From an uncultured Eubacteriales bacterium (GTDB lineage Bacteria; Bacillota; Clostridia; Christensenellales; Aristaeellaceae): a DNA stretch of 64,000 nt. The stretch lies in contig CADCFG010000013.1 of assembly GCA_902800625.1 (NCBI GenBank), positions 124,001 through 188,000 on the forward strand, read 5' to 3'. The translations under genes were made by a program, and so were the position numbers. The notes beneath the pieces were generated by a model. That model was not told where the DNA came from and ran no database searches. It saw only the letters and a program-made list of their open reading frames with translations. Of the stretch, positions 41,110 to 48,641 are shown piece by piece (the first letter of the stretch is position 1; the number at the start of each line of letters is the position of its first letter).

Positions 41110-41149
41110 ATTTAATATAGGAAACTATGATCTTTTCACGAGGGAAACC

Positions 41150-41701
41150 ATGGATTATTTGAAGGAATTTGGCAAGCAGGTCTCCCATGTGGCACGCTCG
41201 GTGTCGGGCAAGCCCAAGGGCGGCTCGGAGCTTTCCCGGCTGAACGCGGAAGTGAAGGCCGCGGAAGACGCGCTGGAGAAGCTCTACGCCCGCTACGGCA
41301 AGGCCAGCTATGCCCTGAACCGGGGCTCGGGCGACACCAGGGCACTGGAGGACCTGGCGGTGCAGGTACACGCGGCCCAGCTGCGCCTGGGCGAGCTGAC
41401 GGAGCAGCGGGACGCGGCCAGGCAGTTCAAGCGCTGCCCAAGCTGCGGCACGGTGCATCCCAGCCAGGCAAAGTTCTGCTCCGCCTGCGGCAAGCGCCTG
41501 CCGGACGAGGCCCCCAGGCCCGAGCCGATGGCGGAGGGGGAGTACTGCCCCGGCTGCGGCGCGCTGCGGGAGGGCGGCGAGGCCCGCTGCCCGGTGTGCG
41601 GCGCCTACTTTGACGCCTCGGCCCCGCAGCCCGATTCGATCTCCAAACCCGAGCCGGAGCCCGGTCCCGACATCGAGGAGCCGGACGATGCCATCGACTA
41701 A
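41150..41701 (+). CDS. Zinc-ribbon protein with N-terminal coiled coil
   Basis: A 183-residue cytoplasmic protein. Residues 25-95 are helical (LSRLNAEVKAAEDALEKLY, then LEDLAVQVHAAQLRLGELTE). Two CxxC...CxxC zinc ribbons follow: CPSCGTVHPSQAKFCSACG and CPGCGALREGGEARCPVCG. The C-terminus is Pro/Glu-rich. Start ATG 41150 has ACGAGGG. Such double ribbons are common in uncharacterised Clostridia proteins and do not reveal a function. The gene is followed after 34 bases by the membrane-anchor gene, so co-transcription is likely. Confidence 0.75.
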   Translation: MDYLKEFGKQVSHVARSVSGKPKGGSELSRLNAEVKAAEDALEKLYARYGKASYALNRGSGDTRALEDLAVQVHAAQLRLGELTEQRDAARQFKRCPSCGTVHPSQAKFCSACGKRLPDEAPRPEPMAEGEYCPGCGALREGGEARCPVCGAYFDASAPQPDSISKPEPEPGPDIEEPDDAID

Positions 41702-41735
41702 CGCAAATACATTTCCCATTACGGAGGAAAAAGTC

Positions 41736-42176
41736 ATGCAGAACAGACCCAGAACATCCGCGAATCAAGGCGTGAATCGCCGCCCGGCATCCCAGAGCGC
41801 CAACCGCCGCCCGGCAGCGTCCCAGAATGCGAACCGCCGTCCGGCTTCGTCCCAGAACGCCAGTCGCCGACCCGCGTCATCCCAGGGAGCGATCCGTCGG
41901 CCCGCCGCGCCGCAGCGCACGACCCGCCAGCGGCGCACGGCCAGGCATCAGAAGAGCCCGCTGCTCATCGCCGTCATCGCGGGCGTCGTGGTGCTGCTCA
42001 TCGTGGCGCTGGTGCTGATCCTGCGCCCCAAGGCCCCTGCGGCCGCGCCGGTGGAAGCCGCGCCTGCCGAGGTGCAGTCCGTCGCCGTGGAGTACGACGA
42101 GCCGATCCCGGAGGACGACGACGGCGTGCCCCCGGGAAGCAATGCGTCGGATGTGGATGCCGAGCCTGCCGCGTAG
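41736..42176 (+). CDS. Repeat-containing single-pass membrane protein
   Basis: A 146-residue protein. Start ATG 41736 has ACGGAGGAAAA. The cytoplasmic N-terminus contains about five degenerate ten-residue repeats based on NRRPASSQNA (residues 14-62), highly basic and disordered. One membrane helix follows (LLIAVIAGVVVLLIVALVLIL, about 76-96), then a short acidic outer tail. The first eight residues (MQNRPRTS) and the helix with its LILRPK/RTP border match the CapA-like protein encoded next, but the catalytic domain is absent. It looks like a partial duplicate or a partner protein. Confidence 0.7.
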   Translation: MQNRPRTSANQGVNRRPASQSANRRPAASQNANRRPASSQNASRRPASSQGAIRRPAAPQRTTRQRRTARHQKSPLLIAVIAGVVVLLIVALVLILRPKAPAAAPVEAAPAEVQSVAVEYDEPIPEDDDGVPPGSNASDVDAEPAA

Positions 42177-42229
42177 CCAGATACGATTGAACAGCAGAAG
42201 CCCGCTTTCCAGTTACGGAGGATAAATCG

Positions 42230-43699
42230 ATGCAAAACAGACCCAGATCATCCGCGCCCCGGCGCATGACCCGCCAGCAGTACGAGGCACAGAAGCGCCA
42301 GAACCGCATCGCCATCGCCATCATCGCGGCCATCGCCGTGGTGCTCATCGTGGCCGTGGTGCTGATCCTGCGCCCCCGGACGCCCGACGCGGTGACTACC
42401 AGCGTCCAGGCCAATCCCGCCGGCGCTGAAGCCCAGCCGGACGCCGCGCAGGCGCCCGTCCAGGCCCCGGTCGCGGCGGTGCCGAACGGCGGCGTGGACC
42501 TGGCCGCCCAGATCGCCGGGGATTCCGGCCTTCCGGAGGAGGAGGGCGAGGCGGACGCCGGGGCCGGGGAAGCGCCCGCCGAGGCGCCCGCCGAGCCCAC
42601 GCCCGTGCCCCAGATCCCCCAGGCGGTGGATTCTGTCAGCACCACGCCCCGGCCCGCCGGAGCGCTGCGCTCGGTGCGCATGCGCGTGGTGGGGGACATC
42701 ATGTTCTGCCAGAGCCAGTTGGTGTTCGCCAAGAACAGCGACTACGACTTCCACAACCAGTTTGAGCTGATCGCCGACCAGCTGGCCAATGCCGACTACA
42801 CCATGGGCAACATGGAGGGCACCATCGGCAAGTACAAGTCCAGCAGCTACTCCGGCTATCCCCAGTTCAACGCGCCGGAGGTGGCCCTGGCCCCGCTGAA
42901 GGACGACGGCATCGACTTTCTGACCCTGGCCAACAACCACATGCTGGACCGCTGGAGCGGCGGCGTCACCAACACCGTGGACAACGTGGAGAAGTACGGC
43001 TTTGACCACGTGGGCGCCTACCGCACCCAGGCGGAGAAGGACGCACCGGTGATCTACGAGGTGGGAGGCATCAAGTTCGGCTTTGTGGCCTACACCCACA
43101 CCACCAACAGCATGGAGAACCGGGGCGTGGACAAGGAAGCCGTGGCGCTGGTGCCCTATCTGAAGAAGGCGGACTTCGCCGGGGACGTGCAGAAGCTGCG
43201 TGCCGCGGGGGCGGAGGTCATCATCGCCTTCCCCCACTGGGGCAAGGAATACGTGCGCACCCCCGACGACAGCCAGAAGAAGTACGCCAAGCAGCTGGCC
43301 CAGGCGGGCGTGGACATCATCATCGGCAGCCATTCCCACATGGTGCAGCCCATGGGCTACCAGACCGTCAACACCGGCAACGGCACGAGCAAGCAGGTGT
43401 TCACCATGTTCTCCATGGGCAACTTCATCAGCGATCACGTGGTGCAGTACACCGACAATGGCGTCATCCTGGATTTCACCGTGAACGAGCACGAGGATGG
43501 CACCTTCACCTGCGACAACGTGGGCTACATACCGACCTACACTTGGAAGCAGGACGGCGCGGTGCGGGTGCTGCCCTCCGGCAAGTACATCGACAACCGC
43601 CCCTCCGGCATGGACGACGAGAACTACAACCGCATGGTGGCCAGCTACTATGAGATCGTGGAGGTCATCGGCGACAAGTTCCAGCTGATCAACGGGTGA
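42230..43699 (+). CDS. CapA family protein (PGA_cap metallophosphatase-like), membrane-anchored
   Basis: A 489-residue protein. Start ATG 42230 has ACGGAGG. A basic N-terminus and one membrane helix (IAIAIIAAIAVVLIVAVVLIL, about residues 25-45) are followed by an Ala/Pro/Glu-rich spacer (to about 145) and an outer PGA_cap domain: VVGDIMFCQSQL, ADYTMGNMEGTIG, FLTLANNHMLDRW, FVAYTHTT, and IIAFPHWGKEY with IIIGSHSHMVQP. These His/Asp/Asn motifs are those of the CapA/PgsA group, needed for poly-gamma-glutamate capsule in bacilli. No other capsule gene is adjacent, so the substrate is open. Confidence 0.9.
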   Translation: MQNRPRSSAPRRMTRQQYEAQKRQNRIAIAIIAAIAVVLIVAVVLILRPRTPDAVTTSVQANPAGAEAQPDAAQAPVQAPVAAVPNGGVDLAAQIAGDSGLPEEEGEADAGAGEAPAEAPAEPTPVPQIPQAVDSVSTTPRPAGALRSVRMRVVGDIMFCQSQLVFAKNSDYDFHNQFELIADQLANADYTMGNMEGTIGKYKSSSYSGYPQFNAPEVALAPLKDDGIDFLTLANNHMLDRWSGGVTNTVDNVEKYGFDHVGAYRTQAEKDAPVIYEVGGIKFGFVAYTHTTNSMENRGVDKEAVALVPYLKKADFAGDVQKLRAAGAEVIIAFPHWGKEYVRTPDDSQKKYAKQLAQAGVDIIIGSHSHMVQPMGYQTVNTGNGTSKQVFTMFSMGNFISDHVVQYTDNGVILDFTVNEHEDGTFTCDNVGYIPTYTWKQDGAVRVLPSGKYIDNRPSGMDDENYNRMVASYYEIVEVIGDKFQLING

Positions 43700-43747
43700 C
43701 CAGGGAGTAGGGAATAGGGAGTAGGAATAGCGGCTGCCGCGCTTCTG

Positions 43748-43855
43748 TAGGGGCGGCATTGCGCCGCCTGCTGCGCTATCCTGTCGGGGCGGCGTTGCGC
43801 CGCCCGCCCTTGCCTCCCCTTTCAAAGGGAGGTGGCGCGAAGCGCCGGAGGGTTA
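43748..43855 (+). repeat. Composite palindromic repeats before ispE
   Basis: Two tandem GTAGGGGCGGCATTGCGCC / GTCGGGGCGGCGTTGCGCC units (43747-43805), then a CCTCCC-TTTCAAA-GGGAGG palindrome with GGCGCGAAGCGCC (43815-43852). The second element resembles the one at 46637-46684. Confidence 0.7.
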
Positions 43856-43874
43856 AAAGAAAGAGGAATCATCC

Positions 43875-44720
43875 ATGCCAACCATCCAAGCCCATGCCAA
43901 GATCAACTGGGCGCTGAACATCACGGGCAGCCGGGACGACGGCTACCACCTGATGGACATGCTGATGCAGTCCATCGACCTGGCCGACGACCTGACCGTC
44001 GAGCCCGCCGAGGGCCTCGCGCTGGCGGTGGACGGCGCGCCGGCGGGGGAGGAGAACCTGGTGCTGCGGGCGGCGATGGCGCTGAACCGCTTTGCCGGCA
44101 CGAGCTGCGGCGCTTCCATGGCGCTCACCAAGCGCGTGCCTGCCCGGGCGGGCCTGGGCGGCGGCAGCGCGGACTGCGCCGCGGCCATGATCGCGCTGAG
44201 CGCGCTGTGGGGGCTGAACATCCCCGACAAAGCGCTGCTCCAGATCGGCGAAAAACTGGGCGCGGACGTACCCTTCTGCCTCACCGGCGGGCTGGCCCGG
44301 GTGACGGGCATCGGCGAGCATATCCACCCCATCGACAATCCCCCCGAGATCCCGCTGGTGCTGGTGACGCCCGGAGGCGGGCTGTCCACCGCCGAGGTGT
44401 TCAAGCTGTGGGACGCGGGCGGCTGGCCGGAGGTCCACCTGGACAACCTGGCCCTGGCGGACGCCGTGTGCCGCAGGGACCTTGCGGCCGTCGACCGCCT
44501 CTGTGCCAACGCGCTTACCGCCCCGGCCATATCCCTGATGCCGGAAATCGGCCGCCTAATGGACCGCATGCGCGCCCTGGGCGCGGGCGCGGCCTTCATG
44601 ACCGGCAGCGGCTCCACCGTCGTCGGCGCCTTCGACGACCCCGCCGCCGCCCGCGAGGCTGCCGACGCCATCCCCGGCGCGATCCTGACCCATACCCTTG
44701 GCAACGGAAATTTAGCTTGA
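43875..44720 (+). CDS. ispE: 4-diphosphocytidyl-2-C-methyl-D-erythritol kinase
   Basis: A 281-residue GHMP kinase of the non-mevalonate isoprenoid pathway; it phosphorylates the 2-hydroxyl of CDP-methylerythritol. Start ATG 43875 has AAGAGGA. The N-terminal motif is AHAKINWALNITGSRDDGYHLMDMLMQSI, the glycine-rich ATP loop is PARAGLGGGSADCAAAMIAL near residue 93, and the C-terminal GHMP part has GAGAAFMTGSGSTVVGAF. Its stop codon lies inside the -35 box of the tRNA-Leu promoter. Confidence 0.95.
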   Translation: MPTIQAHAKINWALNITGSRDDGYHLMDMLMQSIDLADDLTVEPAEGLALAVDGAPAGEENLVLRAAMALNRFAGTSCGASMALTKRVPARAGLGGGSADCAAAMIALSALWGLNIPDKALLQIGEKLGADVPFCLTGGLARVTGIGEHIHPIDNPPEIPLVLVTPGGGLSTAEVFKLWDAGGWPEVHLDNLALADAVCRRDLAAVDRLCANALTAPAISLMPEIGRLMDRMRALGAGAAFMTGSGSTVVGAFDDPAAAREAADAIPGAILTHTLGNGNLA

Positions 44721-44745
44721 CATTTCTCCGGCCTCTGTGTATAAT
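44717..44745 (+). promoter_or_regulatory. Consensus promoter for tRNA-Leu
   Basis: TTGACA (44717-44722), 17 bases, TATAAT (44740-44745): a perfect match in both boxes and spacing. The TGA of ispE is embedded in the -35. Transcription would start near 44752, six bases before the mature tRNA. Confidence 0.92.
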
Positions 44746-44757
44746 ACTTGTGTTCAT

Positions 44758-44840
44758 GCGGTCGTGGCGGAATAGGCATACGCGCACGTTTGAGGGGCGT
44801 GTGGGAGACCGTACGGGTTCAAGTCCCGTCGACCGCACCA
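44758..44840 (+). tRNA. tRNA-Leu (anticodon GAG)
   Basis: The acceptor stem GCGGTCG (44758-44764) pairs with CGACCGC (44830-44836), followed by A and an encoded CCA. The anticodon arm CACGT-TTGAGGG-GCGTG gives anticodon GAG, reading CUC and CUU. The T loop GGTTCAAGTCC is standard. The 83-base length and the long variable arm fit a class II leucine tRNA. Confidence 0.95.
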
Positions 44841-44844
44841 TCAG

Positions 44845-44873
44845 GCGGACGTCGATACGGCGTCCGCGTTTTT
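44845..44873 (+). terminator. Intrinsic terminator after tRNA-Leu
   Basis: GCGGACG (44845-44851) pairs with CGTCCGC (44861-44867), followed by GTTTTT. Confidence 0.88.
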
Positions 44874-44963
44874 CATGTTCCCTGATTTTACATTGCCGTG
44901 GTATACTGAATTGATACGATCGCGGCGGGGGGAGCCGCCATGCGAGAGAGGGGAGAGATACCG

Positions 44964-46313
44964 ATGCTCGAGCGCATATTCCAGCTCAAGAAACACAACG
45001 CCACCGTGCGCACGGAGGTGGTCGCCGGCCTGACCACGTTCCTGGCCATGGCCTACATCCTGGCCGTGAACCCCAGCATCCTGGGCACGGTGATGGACGC
45101 CAACGGCGTGTTCGTCGCCACGGCCGTGGCCTCGGCCATCGCCACGTTCATCATGGGCTTCGTGGCCAACTATCCCATCGCGCTGTCGGCGGGTCTGGGT
45201 CTGAACGCCTATTTCGCCTACACCGTCTGCATGGGCGAGCTGGGCGGCGCGCCCGACGCCTTCAAGATCGCGCTGACCGCCGTGCTGGTGGAGGGCGTGA
45301 TATTCATACTGATGTCGCTGTTCAAGTTCCGTGAAAGGATCGTCAACGGCATCCCGCAGAATCTGAAGCTGGGCATCACCTGCGGCATCGGCCTGTTCGT
45401 GGCCTTCATCGGCCTGGTGAACGCCGGCGTGGTCAAGGCCTCCAGCGCCACCACGGTGGAGCTGGGCGACCTGTCCAGCGCGGCGGTGGTGCTGGCCATC
45501 GCGGGCTTCGTGGTCATCGCGTCGCTGTCCCACTACCGGGTGAAGGGCGCGGTGCTGATCGGCATACTGGTCACATGGCTGCTGGGTATGCTGGCCCAGG
45601 CCGCGGGCTGGTACCAGGGCCCCAGCGTGCTGCCGGACTTCTCCGGCGGGCTGAACCTGGCCGCCATCAAGAACACCGCCTTCAAGTTTGACTTCGCCTG
45701 GGTGGCCGGCCACGCCGTCCAGTTCCTGGCCATCGTGATGAGCTTCCTCTACGTGGACCTGTTCGACACCATCGGCACGGTGGTGGGCGTGGCCGACAAG
45801 GCGGGCCTGCTGGACGAGAACGGCAACCTGCCCCGGGTGGGCAAGGTGTTCATGGCCGACGCCGTGGGCACCACCATCGGCGCGTGCCTGGGCACCAGCA
45901 CCGTCACCTCCTTCGTGGAATCCAGCGCGGGCGTGGCCGCCGGTGGGCGCACCGGCTTGTCTGCCGTGGTCACGGGCATACTGTTCCTGCTGGCCCTGGC
46001 GCTGAGCCCCGTGTTCCTGGCCATCCCCAGCTTCGCCACCGCCCCGGCGCTGATCTACGTGGGCATGCTGATGCTCTCCAGCGCCCGGCAGATCTCTTTC
46101 GACGGCGACGTGGCCGACACCGTCGGCGCCTACATGGCCATCCTGATGATGCCCCTGAGCTATTCCATCGCCACCGGCATCATGTTCGCCATCATGACCT
46201 GGGTCATCCTCAAGGTGCTCACCGGCAAGGTGAAGGACGTCAGCCCCATCATGTGGGTGGTGTTCGGGCTGTTCTGCTTGAGGATTGTGACGCTGATCAC
46301 GAACTTCCAATAA
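44964..46313 (+). CDS. NCS2 family purine permease (AzgA-like)
   Basis: A 449-residue nucleobase transporter with about twelve hydrophobic helices. Family marks: VRTEVVAGLTTFLAMAYILAVNP, ALSAGLGLNAYFAYTVC, LFDTIGTVVGVADKAG and the GTSTVTSFVESSAGVAAGGRTG loop. AzgA-type proteins import adenine, guanine or hypoxanthine with protons. ATG 44964 with GGGGAGAG fits the usual start (MLERIFQLKKH); ATG 44940 with GGGGGAG would add eight residues and cannot be excluded. A GGTATACT extended -10 lies at 44898-44905. Confidence 0.92.
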   Translation: MLERIFQLKKHNATVRTEVVAGLTTFLAMAYILAVNPSILGTVMDANGVFVATAVASAIATFIMGFVANYPIALSAGLGLNAYFAYTVCMGELGGAPDAFKIALTAVLVEGVIFILMSLFKFRERIVNGIPQNLKLGITCGIGLFVAFIGLVNAGVVKASSATTVELGDLSSAAVVLAIAGFVVIASLSHYRVKGAVLIGILVTWLLGMLAQAAGWYQGPSVLPDFSGGLNLAAIKNTAFKFDFAWVAGHAVQFLAIVMSFLYVDLFDTIGTVVGVADKAGLLDENGNLPRVGKVFMADAVGTTIGACLGTSTVTSFVESSAGVAAGGRTGLSAVVTGILFLLALALSPVFLAIPSFATAPALIYVGMLMLSSARQISFDGDVADTVGAYMAILMMPLSYSIATGIMFAIMTWVILKVLTGKVKDVSPIMWVVFGLFCLRIVTLITNFQ

Positions 46314-46316
46314 CCA

Positions 46317-46350
46317 GCCCGTCCATAAGGGGCACATTGCCGCGTCAGCG
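46317..46350 (+). repeat. 34-bp direct repeat, copy 1
   Basis: Begins GCCCGTCCATAAGGGGC and ends GTCAGCG. It matches 46446-46479 at 31 of 34 bases. The two copies bracket about 95 bases with no recognisable gene. Confidence 0.8.
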
Positions 46351-46445
46351 GCGGGCGCGAACGGCGGTCACTTGCGCCGCAGCAAGCTCCCTTGTTCGCA
46401 CCCTTGCTTCCTTGCACTGCACCCCTTCTGGCCGCGCTGGAGGCC

Positions 46446-46479
46446 GCCCGTCCATAAGGGGCGCATGGCCGTGTCAGCG
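46446..46479 (+). repeat. 34-bp direct repeat, copy 2
   Basis: Second copy of the unit at 46317-46350, 129 bases away, with three substitutions. The gap 46314-46695 otherwise holds only the palindromic repeats listed next. Confidence 0.8.
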
Positions 46480-46504
46480 ATATGCGGCCTGAAGGCGCAA
46501 CAAA

Positions 46505-46574
46505 CAGATCCTTCGCTTTGCTCAGGATGACGACGCAGCGAGATGCTGTCATCCTGAGCGCAGCGAAGGATCTG
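46505..46574. repeat. Inverted dispersed repeat (AGATCCTTCG family)
   Basis: Arms of 27 bases (46505-46531 and 46548-46574) pair with two mismatches, beginning CAGATCCTTCGCTTTGCTC. The same family occurs at 8484-8556 and 55845-55945. Confidence 0.85.
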
Positions 46575-46636
46575 TACGAAATGCCGCAGAGCAACGCTAT
46601 GCAAGACCTGCCGTCCTTTGGGAAACTCCTGAAAAA

Positions 46637-46684
46637 GCCTCCCTCCCCGAGGGAGGTGGCGCCGCCTGCGGCGTCGGAGGGAGT
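46637..46684 (+). repeat. CCTCCCTCCCCGAGGGAGG palindromic repeat
   Basis: CCTCCCTC-CCC-GAGGGAGG followed by a GGCGCCGCCTGCGGCG hairpin and GGAGGGAG. Related to units at 16389-16434 and 43815-43852. Confidence 0.65.
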
Positions 46685-46695
46685 TGCACCCGTTC

Positions 46696-46732
46696 AAAAA
46701 CCCCCGGAAACCGTGTGTTTCCGGGGGTTTTT
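46696..46732. terminator. Perfect bidirectional terminator
   Basis: Sixteen-base arms (46696-46711 and 46717-46732) pair perfectly around a five-base loop; A5 on the left and T5 on the right give U-tracts in both directions. It lies 20 bases after the stop of the 41-residue gene. Confidence 0.92.
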
Positions 46733-46751
46733 GCTGCAGATGTTCAGCTGG

Positions 46752-46877
46752 TCAGGAGGCCTGGATGATCCGGCACTCCATGAGCATGGTCATGAAGTCG
46801 ATCTCGTCCATGTTGGCAATCTCGCGTTCGTCCTCGTTGAACCGGTCTTCCCACTGGGTCAGGGTGTCGTTGCTCAT
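46752..46877 (-). CDS. 41-residue acidic small protein
   Basis: A short gene with every expression signal present: promoter at 46938-46966, AAAGGAGG eight bases before ATG 46877, and a perfect terminator beyond the stop. The product (MSNDTLTQWEDRFNEDEREI, then ANMDEIDFMTMLMECRIIQA) is strongly acidic, helical, with three Met and one Cys near the end, and has no signal peptide. I do not recognise it. Its expression signals are as strong as those of ordinary metabolic genes, so I believe it is real. Confidence 0.75.
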   Translation of the reverse strand: MSNDTLTQWEDRFNEDEREIANMDEIDFMTMLMECRIIQAS

Positions 46878-46937
46878 GGGGGGAGCCTCCTTTGCTGATG
46901 CTGCCGGGCGGCCGTCTCCGGAACACCCAACGGAGCC

Positions 46938-46966
46938 ATTATAACCCTTTTCCCGTCGAAAATCCA
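46938..46966 (-). promoter_or_regulatory. Promoter for the 41-residue protein gene
   Basis: On the minus strand, TGGATT (46961-46966), 17 bases, TATAAT (46938-46943); leader of about 55 bases. Confidence 0.65.
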
Positions 46967-47052
46967 CTAAAACCGCAGAATGAAATGTGTGAAATATCTC
47001 TGTAATATCGCCGACAAAAAGCCGTCCAAATGGCGGCGGACGCTTCATGGGC

Positions 47053-47085
47053 ATAAAAAACCCGGCGCATATCCTGCGCCGGGTT
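47053..47085 (-). terminator. Intrinsic terminator after the second MATE gene
   Basis: On the minus strand, AACCCGGCGCA (47075-47085) pairs perfectly with TGCGCCGGGTT (47059-47069) and is followed by TTTTAT. About 37 bases after the stop. Confidence 0.9.
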
Positions 47086-47122
47086 CAGATGCTGACAAGG
47101 CCTGCCGGGATGCTGTCACGGA

Positions 47123-48484
47123 CTACGCTGCCACCTGCCTGGGCACCGCCGTCGCGCCCAGCTGCAGGCGCCGCACCGCGCTGAAATAGGCGGGGATCAG
47201 CAGCACGTCCGCCATGACCCAGGCGGCGGGATTGGCCAGGATCGCACCGGAGAAGCCGTAGGGCCGCACCAGCATGAAGGCCACAAACGCGCGGCCCACC
47301 AGCTCGAACATCCCGGCGAACATGGCGATCCGCGAGAAGCCCAGCCCCTGCAGGGCGTTGCGCAGTACGAAGATGGTCAGAAGCGGTATGAAGAACAGCA
47401 CCACCATGTCCAGGTACTGAAGCGCCTTCTGTACGATCTCCGCCTGGCCGCCCGTGATGAACAGGCCGATCAGCGGCGCGCCCCACAGCTTCACGAGGAT
47501 CAGCGCGACCACGGCGTAGACCGACATGATGCCCAGGCACAGCCGCACGCCCAGGCGCACCCGGTCGATGCGCCGCGCGCCCAGGTTCTGGCCGCACCAG
47601 GTGGCGATGGTGGCGCCGATGGCGTCGAAGGGGCAGCAGAACAGCGTGTAGATCTTCGAACCCGCGCCGATGGCCGCCACCGCCGCGGAGCCCAGGCCGT
47701 TCACCGCCGTCTGCATGATCAGCGAACCCACCGCCGTGATGGAGAACTGGGCGCCCATGGGCAGGCCCATGCCGGACAGCCTCTTCAGGCAGGCGGGGTC
47801 CAGCTTCCATTCCTCGCCCCGGATGCGCAGTACGTCGTACTTTTTGAAAATCACCCAGGTGCACAGCACGCCGGACAGCAGCTGGGCCGCCACGGTGGCC
47901 AGGGAAGCGCCGGTGACGCCCATTTTGAACACCACGACGAACAGCAGGTCCAGTACCACGTTCACTGCGCAGCTCAATATCAGGAAGTACAGCGGCGTGC
48001 GAGTGTTGCCCACGGCGCGCAGCACGCCACTGGACAGGTTGTAGAGCATGATGGCCGACATGCCGCCGAAGATGTAGACGATGTAGTGATAGGCCTCGTC
48101 GAAGATGTCCGCGGGCGTGCCCGTCCAGCGCAGGATCGCCGGGGTCAGGATGACCGTGGCCACCGACATGGCCACGGACAGGCCGCCGCACAGGTAAATG
48201 GCGTTGGCGAAGTACTTGCGCATGGCGTGGGGATCGCCCTCGCCGAAGGACTGGGCCACGGGGATGGCGCAGCCGGAGCACATGCCCAGCAGGAAGCCGA
48301 TGATCAAAAAGTTCAGCGAGCCCGTGGCGCTGACGCCCGCAAAGGCGTTCACCCCCACGAAGCGGCCCACGATCACGCTGTCCACCAGGTTGTACACCTG
48401 CTGGAACAGGTTTCCCAGCAGCACCGGGAACCAGAAGCCGAATATCAGTTTAATGGGCGAGCCGTGGGTCATATCCCGAACCAT
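47123..48484 (-). CDS. MATE family efflux transporter (second)
   Basis: A 453-residue MATE-type exporter with about twelve membrane helices. Start ATG 48484 has TGGAGG; the N-terminus MVRDMTHGSPIKLIFGFWFP, then VLLGNLFQQVYNLVDSVIVG, is standard for the Clostridia branch. It differs clearly in sequence from the MATE protein at 38459-39805, so the two are not a recent duplication. A CTTTTA-17-TAAAAT box pair lies near 48540-48568. Substrate unknown. Confidence 0.9.
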   Translation of the reverse strand: MVRDMTHGSPIKLIFGFWFPVLLGNLFQQVYNLVDSVIVGRFVGVNAFAGVSATGSLNFLIIGFLLGMCSGCAIPVAQSFGEGDPHAMRKYFANAIYLCGGLSVAMSVATVILTPAILRWTGTPADIFDEAYHYIVYIFGGMSAIMLYNLSSGVLRAVGNTRTPLYFLILSCAVNVVLDLLFVVVFKMGVTGASLATVAAQLLSGVLCTWVIFKKYDVLRIRGEEWKLDPACLKRLSGMGLPMGAQFSITAVGSLIMQTAVNGLGSAAVAAIGAGSKIYTLFCCPFDAIGATIATWCGQNLGARRIDRVRLGVRLCLGIMSVYAVVALILVKLWGAPLIGLFITGGQAEIVQKALQYLDMVVLFFIPLLTIFVLRNALQGLGFSRIAMFAGMFELVGRAFVAFMLVRPYGFSGAILANPAAWVMADVLLIPAYFSAVRRLQLGATAVPRQVAA

Positions 48485-48641
48485 GCAAGAGCCTCCAAAT
48501 AGCTTCGGATTTGCGGGGTTTTCACCTCGCACGGCTTCTCATTTTATCCATTTGCGTGTTAGATAAAAGCGCATTCGGGTTAAAAGAAATCGACATGATG
48601 AATAGGAAATAAAAGCCTTCCCCATGAGGGGGAAGGCTCGA

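Noticed and set aside
41770..41900. Short repeated units resembling a CRISPR array
   Set aside because: The roughly 30-bp units lie in frame inside a gene, encode a degenerate decapeptide, and have no unique spacers.
44596..44841. Minus-strand open frame overlapping the end of ispE and the tRNA
   Set aside because: It runs through a perfectly folded tRNA gene and has no ribosome site or family features.
46314..46695. Possible short genes in the gap after the purine permease
   Set aside because: All open frames there cross palindromic repeats and lack ribosome sites; the region is better explained as repeat DNA.
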